Of a DNA stretch of 64,000 nucleotides, positions 36,815-48,227 are shown piece by piece (position 1 is the first letter of the stretch; every line of letters starts with the position of its first letter). The stretch lies in assembly GCF_012911015.1 (NCBI RefSeq), contig NZ_WVVV01000001.1, forward strand, positions 310,001 to 374,000, written 5' to 3'. A model generated the notes under the pieces. That model was given only the letters and a program-made list of their open reading frames with translations. It was not told where the DNA came from and made no database searches. Position numbers and translations under genes: made by a program. The stretch is from Chelativorans sp. ZYF759 (GTDB lineage: Bacteria > Pseudomonadota > Alphaproteobacteria > Rhizobiales > Rhizobiaceae).

Positions 36815-37372
36815 ATGGAAAGCTCCGTCATGTCCAGCGCTTCGGTCGAGGATTTCTCGCTGCTCATCGTCGAGGATGACCGTCCCTTCCTCACCCGGCT
36901 TGCCCGGGCCATGGAAGGCCGCGGCTACGCGGTGACGACCGCGGAAACCGTCGAGGAGGCCGTGGCGGTCGCCCGTGCCGCGCCGCCCGCCTATGCCGTG
37001 ATCGACATGCGGCTGTCCGATGGCAACGGGCTCGACGTGGTGGCGGCCATTCGCGAGAAGCGTGAGGATTCGCGCGTCATCATACTGACCGGCTACGGCA
37101 ACATCGCCACCGCGGTGACGGCGGTGAAGCTCGGCGCCATCGACTATCTGTCGAAGCCCGCCGATGCCGACGAGATCCATGCCGCGCTGACCCGCATGCC
37201 GGGCGAACTCGCGCCGCCGCCGGAAAACCCGATGTCGGCGGACCGCGTGCGCTGGGAGCATATCCAGCGAGTCTACGAAATGTGCGACCGGAACGTGTCG
37301 GAAACGGCGCGGCGCCTCAACATGCACAGGCGCACGCTGCAGCGCATCCTGGCCAAGCGCGCGCCGCGCTGA
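36815..37372 (+). CDS. actR: Redox response regulator ActR (RegA/PrrA family)
   Basis: ActR controls redox-responsive genes for respiration, carbon fixation and acid tolerance in rhizobia. The 185-residue protein has a receiver domain with phospho-acceptor Asp64 in YAVIDMRLSDG and a short Fis-type helix-turn-helix at the end (NVSETARRLNMHRRTLQRIL). A second ATG at codon 6 is a possible start. Its stop codon abuts that of mmcB on the other strand. Confidence 0.94.
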   Translation: MESSVMSSASVEDFSLLIVEDDRPFLTRLARAMEGRGYAVTTAETVEEAVAVARAAPPAYAVIDMRLSDGNGLDVVAAIREKREDSRVIILTGYGNIATAVTAVKLGAIDYLSKPADADEIHAALTRMPGELAPPPENPMSADRVRWEHIQRVYEMCDRNVSETARRLNMHRRTLQRILAKRAPR

Positions 37373-37873
37373 TCAGTATTCATCGACCTCCGCGCCAGGC
37401 AACGCCGCGCCTGCAAGTTCCGCCATGGTCAACCGGTTGGCCGCCGCACGCGCGATCCTGAGCGTCAGCGCCTTGCGCGTCGCGGCCGCCAGACGATGCT
37501 CCGGCGCCTCGCGCAGCATCTCCGCCCCATAGCCGTCCGACAGGATGAAGCCGCATTCCTCGGGGAATATGTCGGCCGGGACATCCGGATGGGTGGCAAA
37601 GAAAAACCGGTCCGAATGCAGCCGGTATTCCGGCCATTTACGGTCGACGCGGAAATCCTCGATCGACGATTTGATTTCGATGATCCAGATGTCGCCTTTC
37701 CGGGTCAGCGCGACGAGGTCCGCCCGCCGGCCGCTGGCGAGCGAAAGCTCCGGCACGACGGAGGCCCCCATCTCGATGAGCAGGCGCTGGACGCCGCGGC
37801 GCACGCGCATCGCCCTTTCGGACTGGCGTCCGTCAACGAGTGGATTGGCGAGAATCGGCGACACGATGGGCAT
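37373..37873 (-). CDS. mmcB: MmcB family DNA repair protein
   Basis: MmcB is an alphaproteobacterial DNA damage-response protein studied in Caulobacter, with a restriction-endonuclease-like fold. The 166-residue protein has SGRRADLVALTRKGDIWIIEIKSSIEDF, where the Asp and Glu-Ile-Lys fit a PD-(D/E)XK core. It is convergent with actR with no bases between the two stop codons. Confidence 0.87.
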   Translation of the reverse strand: MPIVSPILANPLVDGRQSERAMRVRRGVQRLLIEMGASVVPELSLASGRRADLVALTRKGDIWIIEIKSSIEDFRVDRKWPEYRLHSDRFFFATHPDVPADIFPEECGFILSDGYGAEMLREAPEHRLAAATRKALTLRIARAAANRLTMAELAGAALPGAEVDEY

Positions 37874-37982
37874 GGCCGACCATGCCAGCTTCAGCCGGCG
37901 GATTGAAGACCTGCCCGCATACTTCCGGCCAGACGCCGCACCCGACTCGGCTTGGGCAGGCGTTCTCGCACGTTGACTGCCG

Positions 37983-38312
37983 TCAGCGGATCACGATGTC
38001 GCGGGGGCTCATTTCCGGAAAATAGAGCCCGAGGCAACCTCCGCTCTCATGCTCGATCACCCAGGGATGGGTCACGTATGTCTGGGTACTCCACGTGCCC
38101 CCCGGCTGGATCTCCGCATAAAACTGACGTTGCCCTTCATAGTTGATCCAAAGAACGTTCACCGGTGATCGCGTCTGGTTGAAGAAAGCTATCGAGGAAG
38201 TAGTGTTCCCATTGGCCGAGCGCAGGTTTTCTTCGGCCGCGCAGCGGCCTTGGGCGGCAACCGACGTGGTCAGGGCAGACAGCAAAAGAATGATTGCAGC
38301 GGTGCGTTTCAT
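37983..38312 (-). CDS. Secreted protein with a VHL beta-like domain
   Basis: This 109-residue protein has an N-terminal signal peptide (TAAIILLLSALTTSVAAQG). The mature part resembles the beta domain of the von Hippel-Lindau protein: SIAFFNQTRSPVNVLWINYEGQRQFYAEIQPGGTW and TYVTHPWVIEHESGGCLGLYFPE. The domain has this same NxxxxPVxVxWxxYxGxxxxYxxxxPG pattern and the THPW motif. The ATG at 38310-38312 follows GGAGGGACC. Two cysteines remain in the mature part and may pair. Bacterial homologues exist, and their role is not known to me. It is a single gene, 190 bp from the malic enzyme stop. Confidence 0.8.
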   Translation of the reverse strand: MKRTAAIILLLSALTTSVAAQGRCAAEENLRSANGNTTSSIAFFNQTRSPVNVLWINYEGQRQFYAEIQPGGTWSTQTYVTHPWVIEHESGGCLGLYFPEMSPRDIVIR

Positions 38313-38501
38313 GGTCCCTCCGAATTGGCCAATGCCAGAGCCGCGCGACTTGCAGGAACCATCATGGTTGATGGAAGCGAAGACGCAACTTCTTTTTGGA
38401 TTCTTGTCGGAGTCAAGTATCATACAATGCGCCGGCGCACAGGGCGCAGCGCCTTCAAGCGCTGCAACCACCGAAATGGGCGCACTCTCGTGCCAGTTGG
38501 T

Positions 38502-40793
38502 TCAGGCGCCCGCGCTGTAGGCCGCGATCGCCGCCATGTTGACGATGTCGGAATCCTTGGCGTTGAGCGAGACGATCTGCACCGGCTTGTTCAGCCCCAC
38601 CAGCAGCGGTCCGATCACCATCGAGCCGCCGAGTTCCTGCAGCATCTTGGTGGCGATCGAGGCCGAGTGGAATGCCGGCATCACCAGCACGTTGGCCGGT
38701 GCCGACAGGCGGCAGAACGGATATTGCTGCATGAGCCGCGCATTGAGCGCCACGTCGGCTGCCATCTCGCCATCATATTCGAAGTCGACCCGGCGCTTGT
38801 CGAGGATGCGGACCGCCTCCTGAACCTTGGCCGAGCGCTCGCCCGCCGGATGGCCGAAGGTGGAATAGGCGAGCATGGCCACGCGGGGCTCATAACCCAT
38901 GCGCCGCGCGAAGCCGGCCGCCTCCTCCGCGATGTCGGCAAGTTCCTCCGCATCGGGCATGTCGTGAACGGCGGTATCGGCCACGATGACGGTTCGCCCG
39001 CGGCACAGCGCGACGGAAGCGCCGATCACGCGGTGTCCGGGTCGGGCATCGATCACGCGCCGCACATCTTCGAGAACCGTCGAATAGTTGCGCGTCACAC
39101 CCGTCACCACCGCATCGGCATCTCCCAGCGCCACCATGCAGGCGGCGAAATGGTTGCGGTCGTTGTTGATCAGACGCTGGCAGTCGCGGAAGAGGAACCC
39201 CTTGCGCTGCATGCGCTCGTAGAGATGGTCGGCATAGATGCCATTACGCCGCGACAGCCTGGCATTGATGATCTCGATATTGGGCTTGGAGAGATCGACA
39301 CCGGCATTGCGGGCCGTCTCCCGGATCTGTTCCTCGCGGCCGAGCAGGATCGCGGTGCCGAGCTTCTGGTTCACGTAGGAGGCGGCGGCGCGCATCACCT
39401 GCTCCTCCTCGCCCTCGGCGAAGACGACGCGCTTGGGCTGGCGGCGCACGCGCTCGTAGATGCGCTGCAAGGTGGAGGCGATAGGGTCGCGGCGGGCCGA
39501 GAGTTCCTGGCTGTATTTCTCCAGGTCCAGAATCGGCTTGCGCGCCACGCCCGAATCCATCGCCGCGCGTGCTACCGCCAGCGGCACGGCGGAAATGAGC
39601 CGCGGATCGAAGGGCACGGGGATGATGTAGTTGGGGCCGAAACGCGGGCGGTGGCCCTGATAGGCGGCGGCTACGTCATCCGGCACGTCCTGGCGGGCAA
39701 GCTCGGCCAGCGCATTGGCGGCCGCGATCTTCATGTCCTCGTTGATGGTGGTGGCCCGGACATCCAGCGCGCCGCGGAAGATGTAGGGGAAGCCGAGCAC
39801 GTTGTTGACCTGATTGGGATAGTCCGACCGGCCCGTGGCCATGATCGCGTCGTCGCGGATTTCGGCGACCTCCTCCGGCGTGATTTCCGGGTCGGGATTG
39901 GCCATGGCGAAGATGATCGGGTCCTTGGCCATTGTCTTGACCATCTTCGGCGTCAGCGCGCCCTTGGCCGAGACGCCGAAGAAGATGTCGGCACCGTCCA
40001 TGGCGTCTGCGAGCGAGCGCGCGTCGGTCTTGACGGCATGGGCCGACTTCCATTGGTTCATCCCCTCCTCGCGGCCCTGGTAGACCACGCCCTTGGTGTC
40101 GCAGAGGATGACGTTTTCGGGCGAGAATCCCATCGCCTTGACGAGTTCGATGCAGGCGATGCCGGCGGCGCCCGCGCCGTTGCAGACGAGTTTGGCCGAC
40201 TTCATGTCGCGGCCCGTCAGGTAGAGCGCGTTGATGAGGCCGGCCACGGCGATGATGGCTGTTCCGTGCTGATCGTCATGGAAGACGGGAATGTCCATGA
40301 TTTCCCGCAGGCGCTGCTCGATGATGAAACAGTCGGGCGCCTTGATGTCCTCCAGATTGATGCCGCCGAAGGACGGGCCCAGAAACCGCACGCAATTGAC
40401 GAATTCGTCGATGTCGGCGGTATCGACTTCCAGATCGATGGAATCCACGTCGGCGAACCGCTTGAACAGCACCGCCTTGCCCTCCATCACCGGCTTGGAG
40501 GCGAGCGCGCCCAGATTGCCCAGACCCAGAATCGCCGTGCCGTTGGAGATGACGGCCACCATGTTGCCGCGGGTCGTATAGTCGAAGGCCCGGGCAGGAT
40601 CCTCGGCGATCGCCAGGACCGGCACGGCCACGCCCGGCGAATAGGCCAGCGAAAGGTCGCGCTGGGTCGCCATCGGCTTGGTCGGCGTGATTTCCAGCTT
40701 GCCCGGCCGCCCCGATGCGTGGAAATCCAGCGCCTCTTGCTGGCTGACCGAGGGACCGGAGCGCTCCGGCGCGTTCTTCTTCTTGTCGAGCAT
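38502..40793 (-). CDS. Malic enzyme with phosphotransacetylase-like C-terminal domain
   Basis: The enzyme converts malate to pyruvate and CO2 with NAD(P) reduction. The 763-residue protein has a malic-enzyme half (residues 1-430; SPGVAVP, FHDDQHGTAI, the NAD(P)-binding CNGAGAAGIA) and a phosphotransacetylase-like half (from 440; FAEGEEEQVMRAA, VVTGVTRNY). That C-terminal domain is usually regulatory and not catalytic. Rhizobia have two such enzymes, Dme (NAD) and Tme (NADP), and I cannot tell which this is. The ATG at 40791-40793 follows AAGGA; the open frame extends on into the mutS antisense strand and is ignored. mutS is divergent. Confidence 0.94.
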   Translation of the reverse strand: MLDKKKNAPERSGPSVSQQEALDFHASGRPGKLEITPTKPMATQRDLSLAYSPGVAVPVLAIAEDPARAFDYTTRGNMVAVISNGTAILGLGNLGALASKPVMEGKAVLFKRFADVDSIDLEVDTADIDEFVNCVRFLGPSFGGINLEDIKAPDCFIIEQRLREIMDIPVFHDDQHGTAIIAVAGLINALYLTGRDMKSAKLVCNGAGAAGIACIELVKAMGFSPENVILCDTKGVVYQGREEGMNQWKSAHAVKTDARSLADAMDGADIFFGVSAKGALTPKMVKTMAKDPIIFAMANPDPEITPEEVAEIRDDAIMATGRSDYPNQVNNVLGFPYIFRGALDVRATTINEDMKIAAANALAELARQDVPDDVAAAYQGHRPRFGPNYIIPVPFDPRLISAVPLAVARAAMDSGVARKPILDLEKYSQELSARRDPIASTLQRIYERVRRQPKRVVFAEGEEEQVMRAAASYVNQKLGTAILLGREEQIRETARNAGVDLSKPNIEIINARLSRRNGIYADHLYERMQRKGFLFRDCQRLINNDRNHFAACMVALGDADAVVTGVTRNYSTVLEDVRRVIDARPGHRVIGASVALCRGRTVIVADTAVHDMPDAEELADIAEEAAGFARRMGYEPRVAMLAYSTFGHPAGERSAKVQEAVRILDKRRVDFEYDGEMAADVALNARLMQQYPFCRLSAPANVLVMPAFHSASIATKMLQELGGSMVIGPLLVGLNKPVQIVSLNAKDSDIVNMAAIAAYSAGA

Positions 40794-40940
40794 CAACGTT
40801 TCCTTACCCCTGGCGCGGCCTTTTCGCGGCGACCCACTTCCTGTGGAGTTTTGCGCGCCGAATGCGGATAAGGCTACACTTGGCCGTCGTAAAACGCCAA
40901 GCCGGTTTGCAAGAAACTGCAAAGGATTCCCGTCTCGACC

Positions 40941-43679
40941 ATGAACCGCGAAACACCCATCAGCGACAGCCGGGCCATGCAAGCGGGCGACGGCGCGCCA
41001 GCGCTGCCCTCGGCCGAGGGCGCGACGCCGATGATGGAGCAGTTCATCGAGATCAAGGCGGTCAATCCCGATTCGCTGCTGTTCTACCGGATGGGGGATT
41101 TTTACGAACTGTTCTTCCACGACGCGGAAGTCGCCAGCCGCGCCCTGGGCATCGCGCTCACCAAGCGCGGCAAGCACCAGGGCCAGGACATTCCGATGTG
41201 CGGCGTTCCCGTGCATGCAGCCGACGACTATCTCCAGAGGCTGATCGCGCTCGGCCACCGGGTGGCGGTCTGTGAACAGGTGGAGGACCCGGCCGAGGCG
41301 AAGAAGCGCGGCTCCAAATCGGTGGTCAAACGCGACGTCGTGCGGCTCGTCACGCCCGGCACCATCACCGAAGACAAGCTGCTTTCGCCTGCCGAGACCA
41401 ACTACCTCATGGCATTGGGCCGCGCGCGCCAGGCCGGCGAAGCGCAGTATGCGCTGGCCTGGATCGATATCTCGACGGGCGCCTTCTTCGTCGCGGAGAC
41501 CGTGCCCGAGCGCATGGTCTCCGACATATTGCGCGTCGACCCGCGCGAGCTGATCCTTCCCGAGACGGCCTTCCAGGACCCCGACCTGCGCCCGGTCATG
41601 GACGCGCTGGGGCGGATCGCCAGCCCGCAGCCGGCCGCGCTGTTCGATTCGGCTTCCGCCGAGAGCCGGATCGCGCGGTTTTTCGATGTGGCGACCGTCG
41701 ACGGTTTCGGAACCTTCTCGCGTCCGCAGCTGTCGGCCATCGCAGGCGCGGTGGCCTATGTGGAGAAGACCCAGAAGGACCAGCGACCTCCCCTGCAGCG
41801 CCCGGCGCTGGAGGATGCCGGCAAGAGCCTGTTCATCGACGCCGCGACCCGCGCGAATCTCGAGATCATGCGGACACTTTCGGGATCGCGCGAGGGCTCG
41901 CTCTTTTCCTGTGTGGACCGGACCGTGACCGGACCGGGGGCCCGGCTTCTGGGGGAGCGGCTGACCTCGCCGCTGACCGATCCGCCAGCCATCGCCGCAC
42001 GGCTCGATTCGGTTTCGCTGTTCTGCGAGGACCGGCACCTGCGCGAGAGACTGCGCGAGGCGCTCAAGGCCGTGCCGGACATGGTGCGGGCGCTGTCGCG
42101 TCTGGCGCTCCGGCGCGGCGGCCCACGCGATCTCGGGGCGCTCCGGACAGGGCTGGCCCAGGGCCGCGAGATCGCGGGCCTGCTCGCCGGCGCCGAACTG
42201 CCGGCCGAACTCGAGAATGCGCGCGCCACGCTTGCCGCGCTGCCCGCGCAGCTCTCCGACCACCTGTCGCTGGCGCTTGCCGACGAATTGCCGCTGCTCG
42301 CGCGCGACGGCGGCTTCGTGCGGACGGGCCATGACGGCGCGCTGGACGAGGCACGCGCACTGCGCGACCAGGCGCGCCGCGTGATCGCGGAGATGGAGCG
42401 CGCGCTGGCGGAAGAGACCGGTATCCGCTCGCTCAAGATCCGCCACAACAACGTGCTCGGCTACTATATCGAGGTCACCGCCAACCACCGCGAGATCATG
42501 ACCGGCAGCGACGAGGCGAAGTCGCGCTTCATCCACCGCCAGTCCATGGCCAACGCCATGCGTTTCACCACCACCGAGCTGGCGGAGCTGGAATCGAAGA
42601 TCGCCAGCGCCGCCGACCGCGCGCTGGCCATCGAGCAGCGCATATTCGCCGCGCTGGTCGAGGAGGCCGTCGGCGAGGCCGAGGCCATTCGCGCCGGCGC
42701 CCGGGCGCTGGCCATCCTCGACGTGTCGGCCGCGCTCGCCACGCTTGCCGGGGCGCACGACTGGTCGCGGCCCGTCGTCGACGACAGCCTGGCCTTCCAG
42801 GTCGAGGCCGGCCGGCATCCCGTCGTCGAGGAGGCGCTCCGGCGCCAGCTCGGCGACCCGTTCGTGGCCAATGATTGCGACCTCTCGCCGCCGGATTCCG
42901 CCGCCCACGGCGCGATCTGGCTTCTGACCGGCCCGAACATGGGCGGCAAGTCGACCTTCCTGCGCCAGAACGCGCTGATCGCGATTCTCGCCCAGGCGGG
43001 CTCCTTCGTGCCGGCGCGTGCCGCCCGGATCGGCGTAGTCGACCGCCTCTTCTCGCGTGTCGGCGCCTCCGACGATCTCGCCCGTGGCCGCTCGACCTTC
43101 ATGGTCGAGATGGTGGAGACAGCGGTCATCCTCAATCAGGCCAGCGAGCGCTCGCTGGTCATTCTCGACGAGATCGGCCGCGGCACCGCGACATATGACG
43201 GCCTGTCCATCGCCTGGGCGGCGCTCGAGCATCTGCATGAGGCAAACCGCTGCCGCACGCTGTTTGCGACCCATTTCCACGAAATGACCGCGCTTGCCGA
43301 GCGGCTCTCGCGGCTGTCCAACGTCACCATGCGGGTGAAGGAATGGGAAGGGGACGTGATCTTCCTGCACGAGGTCGCGCGCGGCGCCGCGGACCGTTCC
43401 TATGGCGTGCAGGTGGCGCGGCTCGCCGGCCTTCCCGAGGCGGTCGTGGAGCGGGCCCGCGAGGTTCTGCACATGCTGGAGGAAGGCGAGGCAAGCGGCA
43501 AGTCGGCCCGCATCGTCGACGACCTGCCGCTCTTCTCGGCCGCCGCCCGCCGGGAGACGCCTCCGCCCGCCCGCCGCGACGCCGTGGCCGAGGCGCTGGC
43601 CGCCATCCTGCCCGACGAGATGACCCCGCGCGATGCGCTGGAGGCGCTCTACCGGCTCAAGGCCCTGGCGGGCAAGTGA
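40941..43679 (+). CDS. mutS: DNA mismatch repair protein MutS
   Basis: MutS finds mismatched bases and starts repair. The 912-residue protein has the mismatch-contact motif in [11 protein letters not shown] (Phe-x-Glu), clamp and lever domains, and a C-terminal ATPase with Walker [10 protein letters not shown] and Walker [12 protein letters not shown]. Length is at the upper end of normal, as is usual for rhizobia. glnD follows after 107 bp. Confidence 0.96.
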   Translation: MNRETPISDSRAMQAGDGAPALPSAEGATPMMEQFIEIKAVNPDSLLFYRMGDFYELFFHDAEVASRALGIALTKRGKHQGQDIPMCGVPVHAADDYLQRLIALGHRVAVCEQVEDPAEAKKRGSKSVVKRDVVRLVTPGTITEDKLLSPAETNYLMALGRARQAGEAQYALAWIDISTGAFFVAETVPERMVSDILRVDPRELILPETAFQDPDLRPVMDALGRIASPQPAALFDSASAESRIARFFDVATVDGFGTFSRPQLSAIAGAVAYVEKTQKDQRPPLQRPALEDAGKSLFIDAATRANLEIMRTLSGSREGSLFSCVDRTVTGPGARLLGERLTSPLTDPPAIAARLDSVSLFCEDRHLRERLREALKAVPDMVRALSRLALRRGGPRDLGALRTGLAQGREIAGLLAGAELPAELENARATLAALPAQLSDHLSLALADELPLLARDGGFVRTGHDGALDEARALRDQARRVIAEMERALAEETGIRSLKIRHNNVLGYYIEVTANHREIMTGSDEAKSRFIHRQSMANAMRFTTTELAELESKIASAADRALAIEQRIFAALVEEAVGEAEAIRAGARALAILDVSAALATLAGAHDWSRPVVDDSLAFQVEAGRHPVVEEALRRQLGDPFVANDCDLSPPDSAAHGAIWLLTGPNMGGKSTFLRQNALIAILAQAGSFVPARAARIGVVDRLFSRVGASDDLARGRSTFMVEMVETAVILNQASERSLVILDEIGRGTATYDGLSIAWAALEHLHEANRCRTLFATHFHEMTALAERLSRLSNVTMRVKEWEGDVIFLHEVARGAADRSYGVQVARLAGLPEAVVERAREVLHMLEEGEASGKSARIVDDLPLFSAAARRETPPPARRDAVAEALAAILPDEMTPRDALEALYRLKALAGK

Positions 43680-43786
43680 CACGTGCCAACCGGGGACCCG
43701 GCCGCGCCGGACCGGCTGTCCGTCCTCGTCCCATCACGGCCCCGTAGGCAGGGCCGGCAAATCGCGCTATAGACCGCGCCGAAATC

Positions 43787-46582
43787 GTGCACCGGCAGGA
43801 CATGGCCAGGATTCCGCTCAAGCTCGACGAGATGATCGACGCCGACGCCCTGCGCGGCGGATTGTCGGCGCTTGCCAAAAAGTCGACGTCGCTCGACACA
43901 TTGCGGACGGCCGCTCTCAAGCGCTTCAAGGAAGAACTCGCGCAGGGCCACCGGCGCGCCGAGGCGCTGCTGATGGAGGATGGCGGCGGCACCGCCTGCG
44001 CGGTCAGGCTGTCCCACCACATGGACGAGCTGATCCGGGCGCTCTACGACTTCGTCGTCACCCATATCTATCCTTCGACGAACCCCTCCTCCTCCGAGCG
44101 CATGGCGGTGGTGGCCGTCGGCGGCTACGGGCGCGGCACGCTGGCGCCCGGCTCCGACATCGATCTTCTGTTCGTTCTCCCCTACAAGCAGACGCCCTGG
44201 GGCGAGCAGGTCATCGAATACATGCTCTACATGCTCTGGGACCTCGGCCTGAAGGTCGGCCACGCGACCCGCAACATCGACGAATGCGTGCGCCTGTCGC
44301 GCAGCGACATGACCATCCGCACATCGATCCTGGAAGCCCGCTTCATCTGGGGCGACAAGGCGCTGTTCGAGGAACTGGTCGAGCGCTTCGACCAGAAGGT
44401 CGTGCGCGACACGGCGGCCGAATATGTGCAGGCCAAACTCACCGAGCGCGACGAGCGCCACGCCAAGTCGGGCGAAAGCCGCTATCTGGTCGAACCCAAT
44501 GTGAAGGACGGCAAAGGCGGCCTGCGCGACCTCCACACCCTGTTCTGGATCGGCAAATATCACTACCGGGTGCGCAGCGGCGAGGAACTGGTCGACAAGG
44601 GGGTCTTCACGCGGCGCGAATATCTGCAGTTCCGCAAGGCGGAGGACTTCCTCTGGGCCGTGCGCTGCCACATGCATTTCCTCACCGGCCGCCCCGAGGA
44701 ACGGCTGCATTTCGACATCCAGCGCGAGATCGCGGAGCGTCTCGGCTATACGCGCCATCCCGGCCTCTCGGCCGTCGAACGGTTCATGAAACACTATTTC
44801 CTCACCGCCAAGACGGTGGGGGACCTCACCCGCATCTTCTGCGCCGCCCTGGAGGAAGAGCAGGCCAAGGACGTTCCCGGCTTCAACCGCATCTTCCTCT
44901 CCTTCTCGCGGCGACGCCGCAAGATCGCCGGTTCGGGCGATTTCGTGACCGACAACCACCGCATCAATGCCATCGACGAAGAGGTCTTCGCGCGCGATCC
45001 GGTCAATCTGCTCAGGCTGTTCTGGCTGGCCGACCGGCACGGGCTGGAATACCATCCCGAAGTGCTGAAGCTCGTCACGCGGTCGCTGAAGCTGATCGAC
45101 CGCGACCTGCGCCGCAACGAGGAAGCCAACCGCCTTTTCCTCGACATCCTGACCTCCGACCGCAATCCGGAGCTGAACCTGCGCCGCATGAACGGGGCCG
45201 GCGTGCTCGGCAAGCTCATCCCCGACTTCAACCGGATCGTGGCGATGATGCAGTTCTCCATGTACCACCACTACACGGTCGACGAGCATCTCCTGCGCTG
45301 CATCGGGGTCCTGTCGCAGATCGAACAGGGCAACGCCGCCGAGCCGCATCCGCTCGCCCACTCCCTCATCCCGAGCCTGAAAGCGCATCGCGAGGTGCTC
45401 TACGTGGCCGTGCTTCTGCACGACATCGCCAAGGGCAGGCCGGAGGACCACTCGGTCGCCGGTGCGCGCATCGCCCGCCGCCTCTGCCCGCATATGGGCT
45501 TCAGCGCGGCGGAGACCGAGACGATCGCCTGGCTCGTCGAGCAGCACCTGACCATGTCGATGACGGCGCAGACGCGGGACCTCAACGACCGCAAGACGAT
45601 CGAGGATTTCGCCGAGATCGTGCAGTCCGTCGAGCGGCTGAAGCTGCTTCTGGTGCTCACCGTGTGCGACATCCGGGGCGTCGGCCCTGGCGTGTGGAAC
45701 GGCTGGAAAGGCCAGCTTCTGCGCACGCTCTATTACGAGACCGAGCTGCTCTTGACCGGCGGCTTTTCCGAAGTGTCGCGCTCGCGGCGCGCGGCCCTGT
45801 CCCGGCAGGAACTCGCCGCCGCGCTGGAAGACTGGCCGGAAGCCGAGCGCGACCGTGTCGTCGGGCTGCATTACGACAACTACCTGCTGACGGTCGATCT
45901 GGCGGACCAGCGCCGGCATGCCGATTTCATCCGCCAGGTCGATGCGGATGGCCGGCGGCTGGCGACGATGATCAAGACCCATGTCTTCGAAGGCGTGACC
46001 GAGATCACGGTGCTTTCGCCCGACCACCCGCGCCTGCTCTCCGTGATTGCCGGCGCCTGTGCGGCGGCCGGTGCCAACATCGTCGACGCGCAGATCTTCA
46101 CGACAGCCGATGGCCGGGCCCTCGACACCATCCTCATCGGCCGCGAGTTCGACCGCGACGAGGACGAGGAACGCAGGGGCCGCCGCGTCGGCGCGCTGAT
46201 CGAGGACATGCTGTCGGGCAAGAGCCGCCTGCCGGAGCTTCTCGCCAAGCGCACCAAGCCAAGGCGGGCGGCCAAGGCCTTCCGCGTGGAGCCACGGGTG
46301 GAGATCCGCAACACGCTGTCGAACCGCTTCTCGGTGATCGAGCTGGAAGGTCTGGACCGGACCGGACTGCTGTCGGAAATCACCGGGGCGATCTCCGACC
46401 TGTCGCTGGACATCACCTCGGCGCACATCACCACCTTTGGCGAAAAGGTCATCGACACGTTCTACGTCACCGACCTGACCGGCCAGAAGCTCGAGAACCC
46501 GGCGCGTCTCCTTGCGATCCGCGATCGCCTGGTCGGCGTTCTGGACGGAGGCGCGTCCCTCACCCGCAAGGCCGCCGAATGA
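43787..46582 (+). CDS. glnD: [Protein-PII] uridylyltransferase/uridylyl-removing enzyme GlnD
   Basis: GlnD reads glutamine and modifies PII proteins, setting nitrogen regulation. The 931-residue protein has the nucleotidyltransferase motif [18 protein letters not shown], an HD hydrolase domain with [13 protein letters not shown], and two ACT domains at the C-terminus ([14 protein letters not shown] and [18 protein letters not shown]). A GTG at 43787 and an ATG at 43802 are both possible starts; neither has a strong ribosome site. murJ overlaps its stop by 4 bp (ATGA). Confidence 0.96.
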   Translation: MHRQDMARIPLKLDEMIDADALRGGLSALAKKSTSLDTLRTAALKRFKEELAQGHRRAEALLMEDGGGTACAVRLSHHMDELIRALYDFVVTHIYPSTNPSSSERMAVVAVGGYGRGTLAPGSDIDLLFVLPYKQTPWGEQVIEYMLYMLWDLGLKVGHATRNIDECVRLSRSDMTIRTSILEARFIWGDKALFEELVERFDQKVVRDTAAEYVQAKLTERDERHAKSGESRYLVEPNVKDGKGGLRDLHTLFWIGKYHYRVRSGEELVDKGVFTRREYLQFRKAEDFLWAVRCHMHFLTGRPEERLHFDIQREIAERLGYTRHPGLSAVERFMKHYFLTAKTVGDLTRIFCAALEEEQAKDVPGFNRIFLSFSRRRRKIAGSGDFVTDNHRINAIDEEVFARDPVNLLRLFWLADRHGLEYHPEVLKLVTRSLKLIDRDLRRNEEANRLFLDILTSDRNPELNLRRMNGAGVLGKLIPDFNRIVAMMQFSMYHHYTVDEHLLRCIGVLSQIEQGNAAEPHPLAHSLIPSLKAHREVLYVAVLLHDIAKGRPEDHSVAGARIARRLCPHMGFSAAETETIAWLVEQHLTMSMTAQTRDLNDRKTIEDFAEIVQSVERLKLLLVLTVCDIRGVGPGVWNGWKGQLLRTLYYETELLLTGGFSEVSRSRRAALSRQELAAALEDWPEAERDRVVGLHYDNYLLTVDLADQRRHADFIRQVDADGRRLATMIKTHVFEGVTEITVLSPDHPRLLSVIAGACAAAGANIVDAQIFTTADGRALDTILIGREFDRDEDEERRGRRVGALIEDMLSGKSRLPELLAKRTKPRRAAKAFRVEPRVEIRNTLSNRFSVIELEGLDRTGLLSEITGAISDLSLDITSAHITTFGEKVIDTFYVTDLTGQKLENPARLLAIRDRLVGVLDGGASLTRKAAE

Positions 46583-48168
46583 GCCTCGTCGGCAAATTCG
46601 CCACGGTCGGTTCGGGCACGTTGTTGAGCCGCCTTCTCGGTTTCGTGCGCGAGATGATGATGGCGGCGGCACTCGGCACCGGACCGGTCGCCGACGCCTT
46701 CTACGCGGCATTCCAGTTCCCCAACACGTTCCGCAGGATCTTCGCGGAGGGCGCCTTCAACGCGGCCTTCGTGCCTCTTTTCGCCAAGGAGGTCGAAGCC
46801 AACGGGATGGAGGGTGCACGACGCTTTTCGGAAGAGGTCTTCGGCGTCCTTTTCTCCATCCTGATCGTGCTGACCGTGCTGATGCAGCTCTCGATGCCGC
46901 TTCTGGTCTCGACGATCATAGCGCCAGGCTTTCGTGCCGACCCGGAGAAGTTCGAGCTCACCGTCGGCCTCGCCCTGATCATGTTCCCCTATCTGATGTG
47001 CATGTCGCTGGCGGCGATGATGGCCGGCATGCTGAATTCGCTCCGGCGGTTTTTCGCGGCCGCCATCGCGCCGATCTTCCTCAACATCATTCTGGTGGGC
47101 GTGCTCCTTTATGCCTGGCGGCAAGGCCATGACGGGCGGGAAGTGGGCTATGCGCTGGCCTGGGGGGTGCTCGCCTCCGGCCTGACCCAGCTCGGCATTC
47201 TCTGGCTTGCCGTGCGTCACGCCGGCATGCGTATCGGTCTGCGGGTGCCGAAACTGACGCCGAACGTGAAACGCCTGCTATGGCTGGCGCTGCCGGCGGC
47301 CGTCACGGGGGGCATCACCCAGATCAACACGCTGGTGGGCACGGCCATCGCCTCGATGGAGGCGGCCGCCGTGTCCTCGCTGGCCATGGCCGATCGCGTC
47401 TACCAGCTGCCGCTCGGCGTGGTCGGCATCGCGGTGGCGATCGTGCTGTTGCCCGAACTCGCCCGCGCACTCAAGGCAGGCGACGACGACGAGGCGTCCA
47501 ACCTGCAGAACCGGTCGGTCGAATTCGCCCTCTTCCTCACCCTGCCGGCGGCGGTCGCGCTGCTCGTCATCGCCGAGCCGATCATTCGCGTGCTTTACGA
47601 GCGCGGGCAGTTCGCGGCCATGAACGCGACGCCGACCGTGGCAGCGATCCTTGCCATATTCGGGCTGGGATTGCCGGCCTTCGTGCTCATCCAGGCGCTG
47701 AGGCCCGGCTTCTTCGCGCGCGAGGACACGCGGACGCCCATGATCTTTGCCGGCGTATCGGCCGGCACCAACATCACGCTGGCCCTCTTCCTCCTGCCGC
47801 GGCTGGGTGCGCCCGGCATCGCCGTGGCGTCGGTGGTGGCCGCCTGGATCAATGTCGCCCTTCTCTTCGGCACGCTGGCGCGTCGCGGCCACTGGCGGTG
47901 GGATGCCGTCATCACGCGCCGGTTGCCGCGCCTGGTGGCGGCTGCCCTTCTCATGGGCGCGGCGCTCTGGCTGGCGCTGGCATGGCTGTCGCCCTGGATC
48001 CAGCCCGATTCCGGGCTTCTTGCGCAGGCGACCGCACTGCTGGCCCTCTGCGTGGGCGGTGCGATGGTTTATTTCGCGCTGGCCTTTGCACTGGGCGGCG
48101 CGGATCTTGCGACCCTGAGGCGGAGCCTGCGCAAGTCGAAGCCCATAGCACCCACCTTGAACGAATAG
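46579..48168 (+). CDS. murJ: Lipid II flippase MurJ
   Basis: MurJ carries lipid II across the inner membrane for peptidoglycan synthesis. The 529-residue protein has about fourteen hydrophobic helices and family motifs [33 protein letters not shown] and LYERGQF. The ATG at 46579 overlaps the glnD stop (ATGA), which fixes the start even though the reading frame is open far upstream. trpS follows 59 bp later. Confidence 0.95.
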   Translation: MSLVGKFATVGSGTLLSRLLGFVREMMMAAALGTGPVADAFYAAFQFPNTFRRIFAEGAFNAAFVPLFAKEVEANGMEGARRFSEEVFGVLFSILIVLTVLMQLSMPLLVSTIIAPGFRADPEKFELTVGLALIMFPYLMCMSLAAMMAGMLNSLRRFFAAAIAPIFLNIILVGVLLYAWRQGHDGREVGYALAWGVLASGLTQLGILWLAVRHAGMRIGLRVPKLTPNVKRLLWLALPAAVTGGITQINTLVGTAIASMEAAAVSSLAMADRVYQLPLGVVGIAVAIVLLPELARALKAGDDDEASNLQNRSVEFALFLTLPAAVALLVIAEPIIRVLYERGQFAAMNATPTVAAILAIFGLGLPAFVLIQALRPGFFAREDTRTPMIFAGVSAGTNITLALFLLPRLGAPGIAVASVVAAWINVALLFGTLARRGHWRWDAVITRRLPRLVAAALLMGAALWLALAWLSPWIQPDSGLLAQATALLALCVGGAMVYFALAFALGGADLATLRRSLRKSKPIAPTLNE

Positions 48169-48227
48169 GCGCCGGACGCTATCAGCCTGCGCTAACCCCC
48201 GCCCTCCACAAGCCAACGGGTCTCCCG

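Noticed and set aside
43633-46578. An open frame continuous with murJ, covering glnD in another frame.
   Set aside because: MurJ begins at 46579 with the normal first helix and an ATGA overlap; the upstream part is a shadow of glnD.
43649-46711. A 1020-codon open frame antisense to glnD, and similar long antisense frames across the malic enzyme (38250-40871), mutS, phnY (912-2267) and manC (5890-7437).
   Set aside because: These are mirror frames of well-identified genes, caused by GC-rich third positions; none shows a domain.
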